Origin: Bisporella sp. PMI_857
Taxonomy: Eukaryota > Ascomycota > Leotiomycetes > Helotiales > Helotiaceae
Length of the DNA stretch: 64,000 nt
Reading direction: 5' to 3'
Assembly: GCA_021307315.1 (NCBI GenBank)
Contig: JAJSPD010000063.1
Coordinates: forward strand, 1 to 64,000
The notes beneath the pieces are model-generated. The model worked only from the letters and a program-made list of their open reading frames with translations. It made no database searches and was not told the DNA's origin. Positions 13,101 to 24,709 of the stretch are shown here, piece after piece (the first letter of the stretch is position 1; the number at the start of each line of letters is the position of its first letter). A program made the position numbers and the translations under genes.

Positions 13101-13225
13101 CAGATATCATTGCAGGTAGCATATTATTTGTGCACTCGAAACTAAACCGAATTTTCACTCGAACGATATCGTAGTCTCACAATAGCAAATGAAAATAACA
13201 ACTGTATGCCTGTATCGCTCATGTC
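10136..13225. other. 3.1-kb gene-poor stretch with a possible oxidoreductase relic
   Basis: The first 500 bases are the promoter and 5' UTR of the AAA+ gene. No intact gene is visible. On the minus strand at about 11765-11905 a short open segment (VKIKAAGVLHTDIRTFAKGQ) resembles the N-terminal core of medium-chain (zinc-type) alcohol dehydrogenases, with no intact continuation. A second coding-like but interrupted segment lies on the plus strand at about 10,760-10,970. The rest shows no recognisable structure. Confidence 0.35.
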
Positions 13226-14539
13226 TCATTCGGGCAACTTCAACGCGCTCACGTCCTCCTTGAATGCATCAAACCCCTTCCACTTCGCGAAAGCGAGGAA
13301 AATAATCGTAAACCATTCAAGCAGGATGTTCCACATTGGAGTTGTTCCCGAGGTTGCTTTTTTCCATCGCCAGTCCGCGCTCTTGTAATGTGTGTGAATG
13401 ATATCACGTCTGGTCGCCTCGTAATCAGAGAATAATTGCTGTATACTCCTGGCGTCTCTTCTCTGGAAAATACGGGCAATCAGGATGCCGTCTTCGATGG
13501 CGATACCTGTAGATTCGCCTTGAGGGGGCATCTATTCAAACTCAACACAATGAAGTGACGACAAGAATAAACAGGAAATGAAACTCACTGCGTGGGCTGC
13601 ATCACCCATCAACAGCACCTTCCCTCTTGTCCATTTCCCACTCGGAGGTAATGCATAAACAGGGTAAAATGTCCACTCATCACACTTCTCGACTATCTCT
13701 CGAATGCCATGTAATCCTCCATCCTGCCAACGGCCTAAAATATCACTCCGTACACCCTCTTTATCGTCACCAATGGCTTTCCACCCATCCTGAATCTCCC
13801 TGTCACCAGAAGGTTCGGATACTACCATGACGTTCGCGAGATAGACCTGCGATTTTGCTGGCTCGAAATATGACAACAATAACTGTCCTTTGGTGCCTTG
13901 AATCATGGTCGTTCCTGTTAATGCTGGATCACCAGCGGCAAGAATAATATTAGATTCGGCACTCTCAGCATAACCCATCACCACAGCTCTTCCCGTGAAC
14001 ACCTCCTTCCTACTAGGGTCGACAAACAGGCGTCTGGCTACGGAATGGAGACCGTCACAACCCAGCAACACGTCTCCATCCATTTTCGAACCATCGGAAA
14101 ACTCTAACTGGACTTTACCTATACATTGTGCATCGATATTTTCAGTGATCGCCATGGTTTTCTTGCCATACAGCACTTCCACATTCCTGGCATGTTTATC
14201 TCTTACCGTCTCTGACAAACTTTGAACCAAATCTTTTCGTTGCACGCGCAATAGATCGAGACCGTCCCATAAGCTACCAAGACTACCACCGGTTCTCAAG
14301 CTCACGACATCGATTCTGTCAACTTTACATCCGCGGGAGCGAACAAGGTGGCCGGCACCTAAAGAGTCAAGATAACGTAGCGCAAGAGGAGTGAGATTTA
14401 CAGCTCCACCAAGAGTAGAAATCGAGGGTCGTAGTTCTATGACCGTGATCTGTATGGGATTTGCGACTGTTGATATCTCAGATAGGGCGATTGCGGCAGC
14501 CAGTCCACATGGTCCAGCACCAAGAATGAGGATGTGCAT
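13226..14539 (-). CDS. FAD-dependent monooxygenase, salicylate-hydroxylase-like
   Basis: Class A flavoprotein monooxygenase of 418 aa, using NAD(P)H and O2 to hydroxylate an aromatic or related substrate. Exon 1 14539-13589, intron 13588-13532 (GTGAGT...ATAG, phase 0), exon 2 13531-13226. The start is the ATG at 14539, directly before the dinucleotide-binding strand MHILILGAGPCGLAAA (GxGxxG at residues 7-12). The DG-type motif appears as LLGCDGLHSVARRLFV, and the GD motif GDAAHA at 312-317 is completed across the intron by MPPQGESTGIAIEDG. The C-terminus ends soon after a hydrophobic helix (LLEWFTIIFLAFAKW), giving a normal length for the family. It stands alone between gene-poor stretches. 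Fold is clear; substrate is not. Confidence 0.87.
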
Positions 14540-16345
14540 TGTGTAACCCGAGCTCAGCCGACGTGCTATCTTAAGCAAAGATGCTGGATAAGGAGATCTT
14601 GGACCCTTGACGTCTTGAGTTACATGTTAGGAACAGAAAGGAGATGATACAACCAAGGTTACCCCGCAGCATTTCTTGCTTCAGTATGAGGCGGGCCAAT
14701 CATACGTGTGTGCATACTTTGTATAGCTGGGAAGAACTGATACAAATAACAAGAAAGGACTTGATACAGTACTATATGAAAGGTGTTTCCACATCGAATA
14801 TCAAAGCCAAGAGCAAACCCATGACAGATGCTCATTGCATTGGCCATTTACCTAATCAAAATCATGTGACATATGGGAGTTACCAAATGTTATGGATTTG
14901 ATTCCATTTCCAACTGAGAAGGGACTGGTAAACCCGTTGATAAGAAAAAGAAGGGAAAGCATCGAATATAAGTAAACACCTTTGAATCAACAACTAAAAG
15001 AAAATTGCCGACCTTCTAAGCTCAACAGTGTCACGTGCATTACGAGCCAGAGTGATCACCGCTCTTTAGGTCTTGTGCTCCACTTTGTCAATAAAGAGCC
15101 GGGATATCCGGTCAACTCCTTACATATCAACACCAAGACCGGATGGAGCGGAATATCGAAGCAGGCCGTAGGTTGCATATCCCAAAGCTTGATGTTTCCT
15201 ATAAGTGGTGGTGATAGGGTGTTGAGATATGACAGGCTGGCGAGGGCTAGATGGGGCGAGCAGCGAATGCCGAAAAGTCCGATCCTCTTTTCTTTTTTCC
15301 TTTCTCGCTTATGCAAGAAAAGAATAGGAAAAGAAAGCCGGGAGAATAAGTTAACAGACAGATAGGAAGGGGTTAGTGTGTATATATTATTTGGTGAAAT
15401 ATAGCCATAGTAGAATCAAAGTTGACGTTTTCGTGGCTCCTCCAAAAGAGTGTTTTGGTGGGATGCATGCGGGCTGTTGAGGGGTGTTCCATCTTTTTTC
15501 AGTTATCTTATCCCCCCACCTCAACATCTCCGCCGCTGACGGACAACCACCCACCCCACTACACTACAGGAACAGGAACAGGAACAGTTCCTCATGTTAT
15601 CTTTGCAAAGGAGACAATACTACTTTTATATTGACTCCTGTACCGGAGCTTACCACAGATGAATCGCTAGAAAATCACAAATAGTTCATTCCCATATGTA
15701 GAAAGAGCAATGCACACATCGAATCGGCATGCTGGTGGTTACGATAGTAAAAAGTATCAAAGTGCCGCCCAATTGTCAAGCATACAGTCAGTCAGTAGTA
15801 GTACTGTATACGGTAGTAATACAATACTTCGAATAACCTCCACCGCTTACCAATCGGCATACTCCATGCACCCTTTAACCATTAGAACCCTGGCACCCCG
15901 ACGCAAGAGGCGGTCGGCTGTTCTTGGTACAGCGTGAAGCCACTTACTTTAAGCCCTGCCCCCGGATCCTTCGGGCAGTGAGAAATGCTTCAAACCCGCT
16001 TACATGATCTTACCTTACGGTACAACAATGTTCCCCATATAGAAAACCATGCACAAAGCCATTTGTTGTCACTTTCCTTAATTCTTCTTCCCTTTCCATA
16101 TCTTCTTGACTTTCCCCGCTAGGCCCCGTTTAAATCACCATCGATTTGAACATTCATCGAAAGTCAGTTATTGGATATTCCTGTTTGCGGCATTCGCTGG
16201 CGACAACAATATATGTTTCCTTGACTGAACATTTCCACCTGCTCCGCCGGCGTCGAGAGCAAATGCATCTTCACTCAGCATCGCTGCGCAGATAGACGGG
16301 GCTAGTACTCAATTCAGGGTTATTCTGAGAGGCCACCACTAGGAG
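14540..16345. other. intergenic region, promoters of flanking genes
   Basis: No gene recognised. It holds the promoter of the FAD monooxygenase (minus) at the left and that of the Vps62-like gene (plus) at the right. The latter has a pyrimidine-rich stretch at about 16,060-16,125, typical of fungal core promoters and 5' UTRs. A small AGGAAC triplet repeat lies near 15,567-15,586. Confidence 0.4.
15567..15586. repeat. short tandem repeat, unit AGGAAC
   Basis: Three perfect copies of a 6-base unit in non-coding DNA. No function suggested. Confidence 0.6.
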
Positions 16346-18058
16346 ATGGGGAACCTCCGGCGGCTGGGCATCTTCGTCCTCTTCATCGTCATCAGTTACT
16401 TTGGCCTATCGGGACTCAAAAAACACCTCGACCCCAACACCCGGAAGAGCGCCGAAGAGAGCGAGGACGCAAGATGGATAGCCACGAGTAAGCACTGGCT
16501 GGACCGGAAAGCCTGTCGCTGGATCGCCCTCTGCGGACTCGCACACTACCACCCCGACCCCGCCGTCATACCGTGGCGGAAGCGGAAAAACGAGCTCAAG
16601 AAGTCTAGCATAGCAGATGATATAACAGATACGGCGAGACATGAGGGGTGGGGAGAGGCCGCGTATGATGGGAAGAGATTGCGGCCGGAAGATTTCCATG
16701 GTGATGAAAAGGTCCTGAGGGAAGTACCACAGTTTGTCCTAGATCATGCGCCGTTGATACACCTTTATTCGGGGGAGCAGTTTTGGCCGTCGGATATTGC
16801 AGATCATTTGAAACATACGTCGCCGCATCATAATTATACGCTTATGCATAATATATCGGAGAGAACGGTAAATAATCTGCACGAGTTGAACAATGGCGAG
16901 GGCTGGCGCAGAGGCAGGTTCTTGTTCATGAAGAGTAAGGATGATGTGGAGCAAAGGCCCAAATGGCTATCAAGTGCATACAACAAGCCAGTACCGTATG
17001 AGGGCGAGGAGGAGGAAGAGGAGGTGAATACTTATACCGAGTTTGTGGATATGGACACGAGTTCTCCAGAAATGCAGGAATGGTATGATCCTTATGGTCA
17101 CGGGAAAGCGAAGCACAAGATAGCAGCGCCGTTCTCTTCCTCTCCTCGACCCCAACCTAAGCCAGAGCTGAAGCGCAGAAACCATAATCCACGAAAGTAT
17201 AAACCGATCGATAAACCCGCCCCAAGCGGCCGTTCACCTGCACCCGTGGTGCTGATCCTGGTCGATAAAGGAAATGGTATACTAGATGCCTTTTGGTTCT
17301 ACTTCTACTCTTACAACCTTGGGACTACCGTGCTGAACATCCGCTTCGGAAACCACATCGGTGACTGGGAGCATTCTTTGATCAGGTTCCACCATGGGGT
17401 TCCTAAAGCAGTCTTCTTCAGTGCACACTCAGGTGGGACAGCCTTCTCGTATAATTCAGTCGAGAAGGGCAAAGGAAAGGGCAGGGAAGGACGGCCGGTG
17501 CTCTACAGTGCATTCGGAAGCCATGCCATGTATGCAATGCCAGGGACACATCCGTATGTGCTCCCATTCGGCCTGCTAGCAGATGTCACAGACCGCGGAC
17601 CGCTCTGGGATCCAGCACTAAACTACATCGCCTATCACTTCAACACATCAATAACCCATGATGTCGATGCCCAGATGACTCCCTCGCCGCACCTCGAAAC
17701 CAACCTCCCAGCAAACTTTAACCTTACCCTCCCGTCAAACCTCACCTCTCCACCACCACACATACCCGTTCCCAAAGGCCGACAAGACATCCCCAGTCAT
17801 CTGGAGCCTGCAGCATGTAACCCTGATGCGCCGACGAGTTGGTTTTGGTACACGGGTCATTGGGGTGACAAGTTCTATGAGCTTGGTGACTTCAGACAGT
17901 GGCGTTTCGTAGGACAATATCATTATGTCAACGGACCTCTAGGACCCAGATATAAAAACTTAGGAAGGAGCAAAGTTTGTCAGAGCGGGGCAGGTAGGGG
18001 CAGCTGTCGAATCTTGGACAGCATCACCGACAAAGGCGGACGAAGCTGGCTCAGGTGA
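16346..18058 (+). CDS. Vps62-like protein (DUF946 family)
   Basis: Intronless 570-aa protein of the Vps62/DUF946 family; the yeast members are linked to vacuolar protein sorting. The ATG at 16346 gives a short basic N-terminus followed by a hydrophobic segment (LGIFVLFIVISYFGLSGL), probably a signal anchor. Family features include HAPLIHLYSGEQFWPSDI near residue 135, the central FWFYFYSYNLGTTVLNIRFG and HIGDWEHSLIRF region near 315-345, AFGSHAMYAMPGTHPYVLPF near 390, and SWFWYTGHWGDKFYEL near 495. A Glu-rich run and a Pro-rich linker separate the N-terminal and central parts. The pattern matches the family across its length, so identity is firm although the biochemical role of the family is not established. 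Confidence 0.88.
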   Translation: MGNLRRLGIFVLFIVISYFGLSGLKKHLDPNTRKSAEESEDARWIATSKHWLDRKACRWIALCGLAHYHPDPAVIPWRKRKNELKKSSIADDITDTARHEGWGEAAYDGKRLRPEDFHGDEKVLREVPQFVLDHAPLIHLYSGEQFWPSDIADHLKHTSPHHNYTLMHNISERTVNNLHELNNGEGWRRGRFLFMKSKDDVEQRPKWLSSAYNKPVPYEGEEEEEEVNTYTEFVDMDTSSPEMQEWYDPYGHGKAKHKIAAPFSSSPRPQPKPELKRRNHNPRKYKPIDKPAPSGRSPAPVVLILVDKGNGILDAFWFYFYSYNLGTTVLNIRFGNHIGDWEHSLIRFHHGVPKAVFFSAHSGGTAFSYNSVEKGKGKGREGRPVLYSAFGSHAMYAMPGTHPYVLPFGLLADVTDRGPLWDPALNYIAYHFNTSITHDVDAQMTPSPHLETNLPANFNLTLPSNLTSPPPHIPVPKGRQDIPSHLEPAACNPDAPTSWFWYTGHWGDKFYELGDFRQWRFVGQYHYVNGPLGPRYKNLGRSKVCQSGAGRGSCRILDSITDKGGRSWLR

Positions 18059-18960
18059 CGATGATGATATTGAGCCTTTCCGAACGCAGAATTTTTATAT
18101 TTTCAACACTACACACTAGACACAAGATGTCGAACATCTGGGATAGATGATACCAAAGACCTTTAAACGTCAACGACTGCACGATATTTCGGATATTTCG
18201 GATATGGGTAGGGAATGGATATAGGCGTTTGTTTTGGATATATGGGATTTATGACACGACACCACAGACACGGGCTTACGACCACAACCGGCGCTTTTTT
18301 TTTTTTGGCCGTTTCAGGCATAGATGGGAGTTATATACCATGTATTCCTACTTTCTATTTCAAGGGGGAGCGTTTTAGACAAAGAGTCCAAGCTTAGCCT
18401 GAATAGAACATCTGGTTATTAGTTTACGTTTCGAACATTTTCCTGCTGCCCCCCTCGTTTCGTTAAACCTGGATCCCCCTTTCGTTCCCCCCCCTTCGCC
18501 GTTCGGCGCTCAACCAACCGCACATGCCAGGCCACAACATCTCGCATATTCGGCACTAAAATAACCCCAACGAAAACTCCCCCACCTCGAGATTTTGGGG
18601 TTGGGGGGATCTATGGCGCGTTTTTATATGATTACGCAAGTAGAGGGTGATTTCGGCTCAAGGAATGGCAGGGTAGGTAGGCTTCGGAGGGGGGGTTATG
18701 AAGGCGTGAGTGGTGGAGATAAATGGTATATGGGTGTTTAAGAGGGGGGGGGGGGGGGGTGTTTCCTTAGTTTGGAAAGAATCTAGTATGTGTGGGATTA
18801 TACACGGGCGGCATCAACAGTTTGCTGAGTGCTTTGCTAAATATTCAAATGCTCAATCGATCTAATTAGCTATAAACAAAATTGCCAACGATCCACCAAC
18901 AAATTCTTCCAGGTGCTTAAAACCATGCATCTCTATCTAGCCCGTCTGTAATGCTCTCCT
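18059..18960. other. convergent 3' intergenic region with homopolymer tracts
   Basis: Lies between the 3' ends of the Vps62-like and DUF1996 genes. It contains a T12 run at about 18,295-18,306, C-rich stretches near 18,450-18,500, and a G16 run. No gene recognised. Confidence 0.5.
18744..18759 (+). repeat. poly-G tract (16 G)
   Basis: An uninterrupted run of 16 G in a convergent intergenic region, downstream of other G-rich lines. Such runs are prone to sequencing length error and may form quadruplex-like structures. Confidence 0.8.
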
Positions 18961-20301
18961 CTACATGGCCATCCCTGGCAAAGTCGTCATCCACCCATCA
19001 TAATTCTCCGGAAAGCGACTTGGGACCTTGCAGTTCTTGGCCACATCGTTTGTTTGTGTTTTCAGGCTTGCGCAGCTGGCACCCATGCATGGCCCACCAT
19101 CCATGGCGCGTTGAAGAGAGTCGGCTTTCCAGCCAAAGACGTAGTCTGCGTGCTGGCCGTAGCCGGTCGGGTCGCCGGTGGAGAGTACGAAGGGCTGTGA
19201 GCCGTCCGCGGGCCAGTCAGCTTTGTTGTTAAAAGCCGTTGTGTCCCAAACGATCTGTTTCGGTGTTAGAAGTGAAGGAGGAATGAGATGAGAGAGAAGA
19301 AGGGGCTTACCTCGAGCATTATCTGGGGGATTTTAACATGATGGGTGGACGGGCATGCACCGCCGGTACTGGAGCCGGAGAATGTCGGCATGCCAGTAGT
19401 TGGGTATGCGACGTGAGACTTGTGGTCGGGGCTATCGAGATTTACGCCATCCCAGCATCTATCCCCATCATTAATGTCTGTAGAAAGAAACAAGGGAGAC
19501 AAATTCCTACGTTGGATACAAGATATTAGATCGAATGCCACCAAGACATGGTTTTGTTGGAAGAGCTTCGGTATCTAGACTAATTGCAACTATTAGTTAA
19601 GGCTTACAAGGGAAGATGAGAGCGCACGTAGCATCTTGACAAGGCGCCGCATTGTCACCGCCGAAGTTTGGGCCCGAGTAGCAGCGGAAACAGCTCTGTG
19701 ACTTCTTCCCATTGCCTACCTTTGCTCGTTGAGCGGCGTCACCAACAAGCATGCGGAACCCCTGGAAGTTTCAGTAAAATAGCTAACACCGATAAAATAT
19801 ACACCCACGGGTTTAAAAGCTGTGACCTTGCCTTTGCCGTCAGATACATAGTATACAACAAAGCCTCCTGTGGTCTTCGTAGTAAACTGGTCATTGAAAA
19901 GAAGTCTGAACCAGTCAGTGAAACAATTCGTATTTCAACCAGACAGAGACATGCCTATTTGGAACCTGAGGCACGCGCTTGTATGTGCCGTTTCGAGCTT
20001 TGAAGTAAAGGTTGGCTGTCCAGTAGTTGGAAAAATCATCTGCAAAACTACAAGTGGTGCAAGTCGCCAGACTGCTAACATCCGTAGAAGGGATCGAAAC
20101 ATTAAAGGCATTGCCCCCTACAATCTGATGCATATGCGGTGATGGAAGTTGACCAGGGTTGACAAGAGGGTCGATTCGATCAATAATGATCTGAGAGCAT
20201 CCGAATCGTAACATGGTTGAGCCACCCTGGCGACGAGTAACCTCAGCAATAGGGTTGGCATCCACCAGCGCCGCAAGGGCAATGAGAACAGGCCATAACA
20301 T
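18961..20301 (-). CDS. secreted DUF1996-domain protein
   Basis: Predicted secreted or cell-wall protein of 362 aa with a full DUF1996 domain. Six exons: 20301-19955, 19905-19809, 19761-19628, 19579-19511, 19458-19311, 19254-18961; introns 47-56 nt. The ATG at 20301 starts a signal peptide (MLWPVLIALAALVDA) ahead of a TRRQ processing-like site. The domain shows CSQIIIDRIDPLVNPG, SPHMHQIVGGNAFN, FADDFSNYWTANLYFKARNG, then FKPGFRMLVGD, GGIRSNILYPT joined to CWDGVNLDSPDHKSHVAYP, and GDPTGYGQHADYVFGW near the end. Intron 1 (19954-19906) works in frame only with a GC donor (AG|GCATGT). The intron after exon 3 uses a weak GTGCGC donor. DUF1996 proteins are common in secretomes of plant-associated fungi, often with WSC domains; none is present here and the molecular function is unknown. 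Confidence 0.85.
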
Positions 20302-21470
20302 TTTGAGTTGAAGGATGTCACTAAGTTTCTGGTAACACAAATTAAGAGTTGGGACGAGCGATGTAGACACATCCATGATGGATACTTCTATTATATAGAG
20401 GCGGAAAGGGAATTCCCCCGGATTCGCCATTGCAGATCTCCCTTAGAGTGTTGAAACAACTACCGAGAATTCCAAGTGGCATAGGGATAAACACGGGTTA
20501 TTGTCAATATAGTCGGCCAATCCTCGCGTAGGAAGCTTCCTGGGGTTTGTCACTCAACCAATCAGACAGTCATTTCTCCTCCCAGCGACTTCATTGTATA
20601 GAATATGACATAAACACTATGCGGCAAAAATGCAAAGAACATTGGTCGGTCCTTAGTGTAGCAAGCCAGAAGAGAATTAAATTGCAGAATGCCCGACGAT
20701 TCTTCTTCGAGGAGAAAAACAACCGAGCTTGGCCGTTTCGACTTTCTTCGCAGTACCTACTTAGAAAATTGACTTAAGTAGCTTCCAGGATCTCAGCATC
20801 TTCAGGATCCTTACAATATAGGAACTTGCTAGTCGAGACAGGTCCTTTACCGCTTACTCTCGAAGATGCCCAGTGCCTTTTGACACTATGAAAAGATAGA
20901 TATAGTGTTGCTCTTTCCTGTTCCGTATGCTGTTTGTCTTCCTTTCAGCACCGCTTCCATATTTCCGCACACAGATTTTTCTTGCAAAACTTTAGCCGGC
21001 TGAAACATAACTCGCAAGTGGCAATCTAGAATGAAGCGTTCTTAGTCTGGAAGGTAGTACAACAAATTCATGGCCTGAAGAACGATAGTCGCACTGCCAA
21101 ACACCCACCTTAATCAATCGGAGAAAGGTGTGCAATCTTAAGAAACTGGGACAAACTACTTGAGCTATCAACTGATAGTCAGAATGCGTGAATGTGGTCA
21201 TATGAGCCAGAATGGGAATATTAGCTAAAATTGCATACCATCCAGTCAAAGGAGAAAGCGAGAGAGAGGATAGCGTGATCAGATGCTAAGCAGTAATAAC
21301 TACATCAGTCCATCGGGATCAAAATGGCTGGAACATACCAATCCTTAATGAAAACGAAAATATTATCTGATGATATCTTGATTTGCTTCCTCGTTGGAGG
21401 CATAAGCCCAGAGGGTGTAAAGTGCTTTCGCAACCCATTCAGTTCTGAAAACTTAAAGCAAGCCAAGGAG
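20302..21470. other. intergenic region, no gene recognised
   Basis: Apart from the promoter of the DUF1996 gene at the left I see nothing with coding character. The short open frames at 20547-20777 (plus) and 20992-21249 (minus) have no recognisable motif. Confidence 0.4.
20386..20400 (-). promoter_or_regulatory. TATA-like element of the DUF1996 gene
   Basis: The minus strand reads CTCTATATAATAGAA about 85-100 bases upstream of the ATG at 20301, a sensible place for a TATA box. Confidence 0.4.
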
Positions 21471-22705
21471 CTACAATACTCTAAACGCCAAGATGTACAA
21501 TATCAGCTTGAACTCATGGGCATGTGACAGTCCAGTGTGACATTCGGACTGTAGCTCTCGCCCGAGGAACGCTCCGGGCATTGTACGCGGCGAGGCTTTC
21601 TGGCAGACCTTCGCACTTGCAAAATTGCTCCGCCAGATTCCAGCCATCCACCAAAGCCATGTTTGCCCCACTACCAGCAAATGGGCTAACAGCATGATTG
21701 GCATCCCCAATGAAAATTACACCCTTATCTTGCAGCGATCTAGTATGAGAAAAAGGTTTCTTGTCCATAGCATCGATTACCGCGAGAGTTGATACATCTA
21801 TTGCGTGGACAATAGACTGGAAAGGTTCAGAAATAGTTTCCCACGCTCCAGAATCTCGTCCAGCATTTGGTCGGCTTCTAATGCAGGCATAGGCTATAGC
21901 AGGGGTTTTGTAGGCTCTGGAATAAGGTAGTTTAGGCTCCACAACGCTGTGTGATGATTGATAGGGCTTAAGAATAAACCAGTACGAATCCCTCCGAGGC
22001 ATCTTCCCCAGTCCTTAGATACAATAGGAGTACCTCCACTGAGCACTTTGCGCTGGCCACGAGGCACACCGAACCAGAAAAGTTGAACTTATCGTCAGGC
22101 CGCAAAGTGGACCGAAGCTTACTGTTCGCTCCATCGGCTGCGATTAACACATCACATTCTCCCGTATGCCCTTTGCTCAGCTGGACCTTTATCCTGCCAT
22201 TTTCAAGCTTTGTGGCACCAACACAAGACATACCCTGAAAGATATGGTCATCCGCAGCCAGACTTTCAATCAAAGCCCTCCTGAGTATGTTTCTTGCAGC
22301 GCGCATAGTTGGAATCGGCAGTCCTGCTGGTGTCGAGAACTTTGTTCGCAGAATGTCTTTGCAATTGAGATCCCGTAGACAGAAAACGCCAGGATCTTTT
22401 GAGGCGCCAGATGCGCTCTTCTCCAGCAATGAGTCCAATAATCCTAATTTTTGTAACATCTGCATGCCAGCTGAACGCCTATCACTACGAATGGATATTA
22501 AGTAGCTCTCGCAGTTTGCACCGTAGTCCTCGACATCTCGCTTGTAGATTATTATGGTTGGTGGCACGATGGAATGGTCTTTGGTCTGCCATTGCTTGCG
22601 TTAGGAGACGACGAAAGAGAGGCTGGCAATGCCTGCTCTTGCCACAATGATTTTCTTTCCCGATAGATAGTGGCTAGATGTCCTAAAGGTGTGATTCGCG
22701 TCCAT
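21471..22705 (-). pseudogene. degenerate FAD-dependent monooxygenase
   Basis: A decayed class A flavin monooxygenase, readable from the ATG at 22705 to about 21471. Damage: an in-frame TAA at about 22603-22601 just after the first beta-alpha unit; a frameshift near 22010 between LLLYLRTG and KMPRRDSYWF; a second frameshift near 21525 between SHWTV and SHAHEFKLILYILAFRV. The dinucleotide motif reads VARAGIASLSF where the family has GxGxxG, so two glycines have changed to Arg and Ser. Still recognisable are LIAADGANSKLRSTL (DG motif) and GVIFIGDANHAVSPFAGSGANMAL (split here for reading as GDANHAVSPF and AGSGANMAL; GD motif). No spliceosomal intron repairs the breaks. It is not closely similar to the intact monooxygenase at 13.2-14.5 kb, so it derives from another subfamily. 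Confidence 0.82.
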
Positions 22706-23654
22706 GATACAGCGACTCCTTAGTATCCTAGACCAACTGTTGCAAAAGACTCTAAACTCTAGAGCTCCTTGACAGGTGGCTCTAAGCACAAACTTTGCAG
22801 AGACCACTGTCTGCAGGAGCAGAATGCCCGTTTATGCAACGCCTGTCTCAACAGGGAAGAGCCATAGTTAAACTTGAACTAATGCGTGCATGTCAAGAAG
22901 CGATCCAAGACGGAAATGGCGTTTCTTGGCGTCACGTGCCAAAAGCAGCCTGCTGATTGTAAAATCACAACTAAAAATAACGCTTGTGTGTTAACAACCC
23001 CTATGCTGATAAGCGCAGGCGATGTTCCAAAATATAATATGGAAACATCAGTCCTCGAACTTATTAAAATCGGCATAAGAAGATTGGGAGTTCTAGGCTG
23101 ATCAAGAGATTATTATCGTGGCTCAACACACCCTGTATGACAATCACGACCTCCAACAATTCTCCTGCTTGATACACAGTGTTCGAATCGCCTTACCAAA
23201 TGGCGCTTGCTCTCTCTTTTTGTATTACAGTTACGTTATAAATGATATATGTTGCATGCTTGTGCTTGATGGTTTGGAACACACATACTTTTCCTTGAAC
23301 AGCTAGACAGGCTTCCCAAGATATCCCCACCACTTAAAGGTTCAATATCATTGAAATCTTTTTGTTCTTGAGATTTTGTTTGTATTACACGGTAGGAAAG
23401 AAATGATAACCCAAATACGTTACCTACCGCAATATATTCCATTGCCAAGCCGGTAAAAAGATTGGCTAATGCATTTTCGAAGAATACACTTGCAAAACAA
23501 GATCAGCCTATACTTAATCCTTGTGTGCACTCGAATTCAAAGGGGTTCTGTTTCTTTTCGTTGTCTCATGCCCTACCAACACCTTTGCAAGATTCTTGAC
23601 ATGCATATGTCTATCAGATTACCAAGTGTATCACGGAACTATTTGGTAGGCAGG
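22706..23654. other. intergenic region, no gene recognised
   Basis: The former promoter of the dead monooxygenase and the promoter of the GH18 gene. An ATG at 23469 is in frame with the GH18 gene but would put a long basic leader before the signal peptide, so I place the start at 23655. Confidence 0.4.
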
Positions 23655-24709
23655 ATGAAAACCCGCACGATTTTTCTACTGTTGTGTGCGCTGATCTCCG
23701 CCTCTTTTATTGATTCCACAAGTTTTTCTGCTGCTGGGATTCACCATGCCGGACAGAAAAAGCATTCTATTGAAGCACGTCCACGTCTAGTCATGTATGC
23801 ACAGACTTTCTTGACGAAAGATGACAAGCCAGTCTCGCTACTTCCCCTACTTTCACATCAAACGCTAGTCACACATATTATATTGGCTTCTATTCATTTA
23901 CACGACTATCCTGGTGTAATAAAGCTAAATGATGAAGCTTTCGATAGTGCAATATACTTCACACTTTGGGAAGATGTCAGATACTTACAAAAGGCTGGTG
24001 TTAAGGTGATGGGCTTGCTTGGTGGTGCAGCAGGTGGAACATATAACAGGCTGAGCGGATCCGAAACCGAAGTGAGTTCACTCCCAGCTTTCTATAACAA
24101 TTTTACAGGCGTCTCGCTTATTGCCCATAGTTCTACACTTTCTACCACCCTCTTGCCAGATTGATTAAGGAGTATAGTCTTGATGGCCTTGATATCGACA
24201 TTGAGGAGGATGTAGATATCAGTGTGCCCCTTCGCCTGATGAATGCGCTTTACCGAGATTTTGGCCCTGATTTCATCATAACATTGACACCCCTTGCATC
24301 CGCGTTGAGCTCGAAAACCGGACAAAACCCTTCTGGATTCTCGTATTTTGATCTTGACTCATTAGCAACCGTGCCGGGTTCTGAAACAAACCTCATATCC
24401 TGGTATAATACTATGTTTTACGGAGAGTATCCTCGTGGTCCACCTACATACGATACAGTCATTGAGGCAGGATGGGATCCCAGTCGAGTAGTCATGGTCG
24501 TGCTGGATAATTCTGAAAATGGGCCGCCAAATGGCTTCCAGCGTATTGCTAATCTGCAGGTAACAATAAAGGGGATGAGAAGGGCATTCCCACATTTTGG
24601 CGGTGTTGCGGGCTGGGAATATCACAATGCAGGTGCGAGTGACGCAGATGAGATGCAACCATGGCAATGGGTGCATATGGTGGGAGAGGCACTCTTCGGT
24701 TGGGTCTGA
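23655..24709 (+). CDS. secreted glycoside hydrolase family 18 (chitinase/endoglycosidase)
   Basis: Predicted secreted GH18 enzyme of 331 aa. Exon 1 23655-24071, intron 24072-24130 (GTGAGT...CATAG, phase 0), exon 2 24131-24709. The ATG at 23655 starts a signal peptide (MKTRTIFLLLCALISASF). The catalytic motif LDGLDIDIEED ends in the acid/base Glu164, and the preceding strand (VKVMGLLGGAAGG) is also typical. The compact length without LysM or chitin-binding modules resembles the short fungal GH18 group that includes endo-beta-N-acetylglucosaminidases as well as chitinases, so the substrate could be chitin or N-glycans. ISWYNTMFYGEYPRGPP matches the family's MxYxxFY-like substrate strand only loosely. 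The intron choice restores the conserved segment between the two halves, FYHPLARLIKEYS. Confidence 0.88.
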
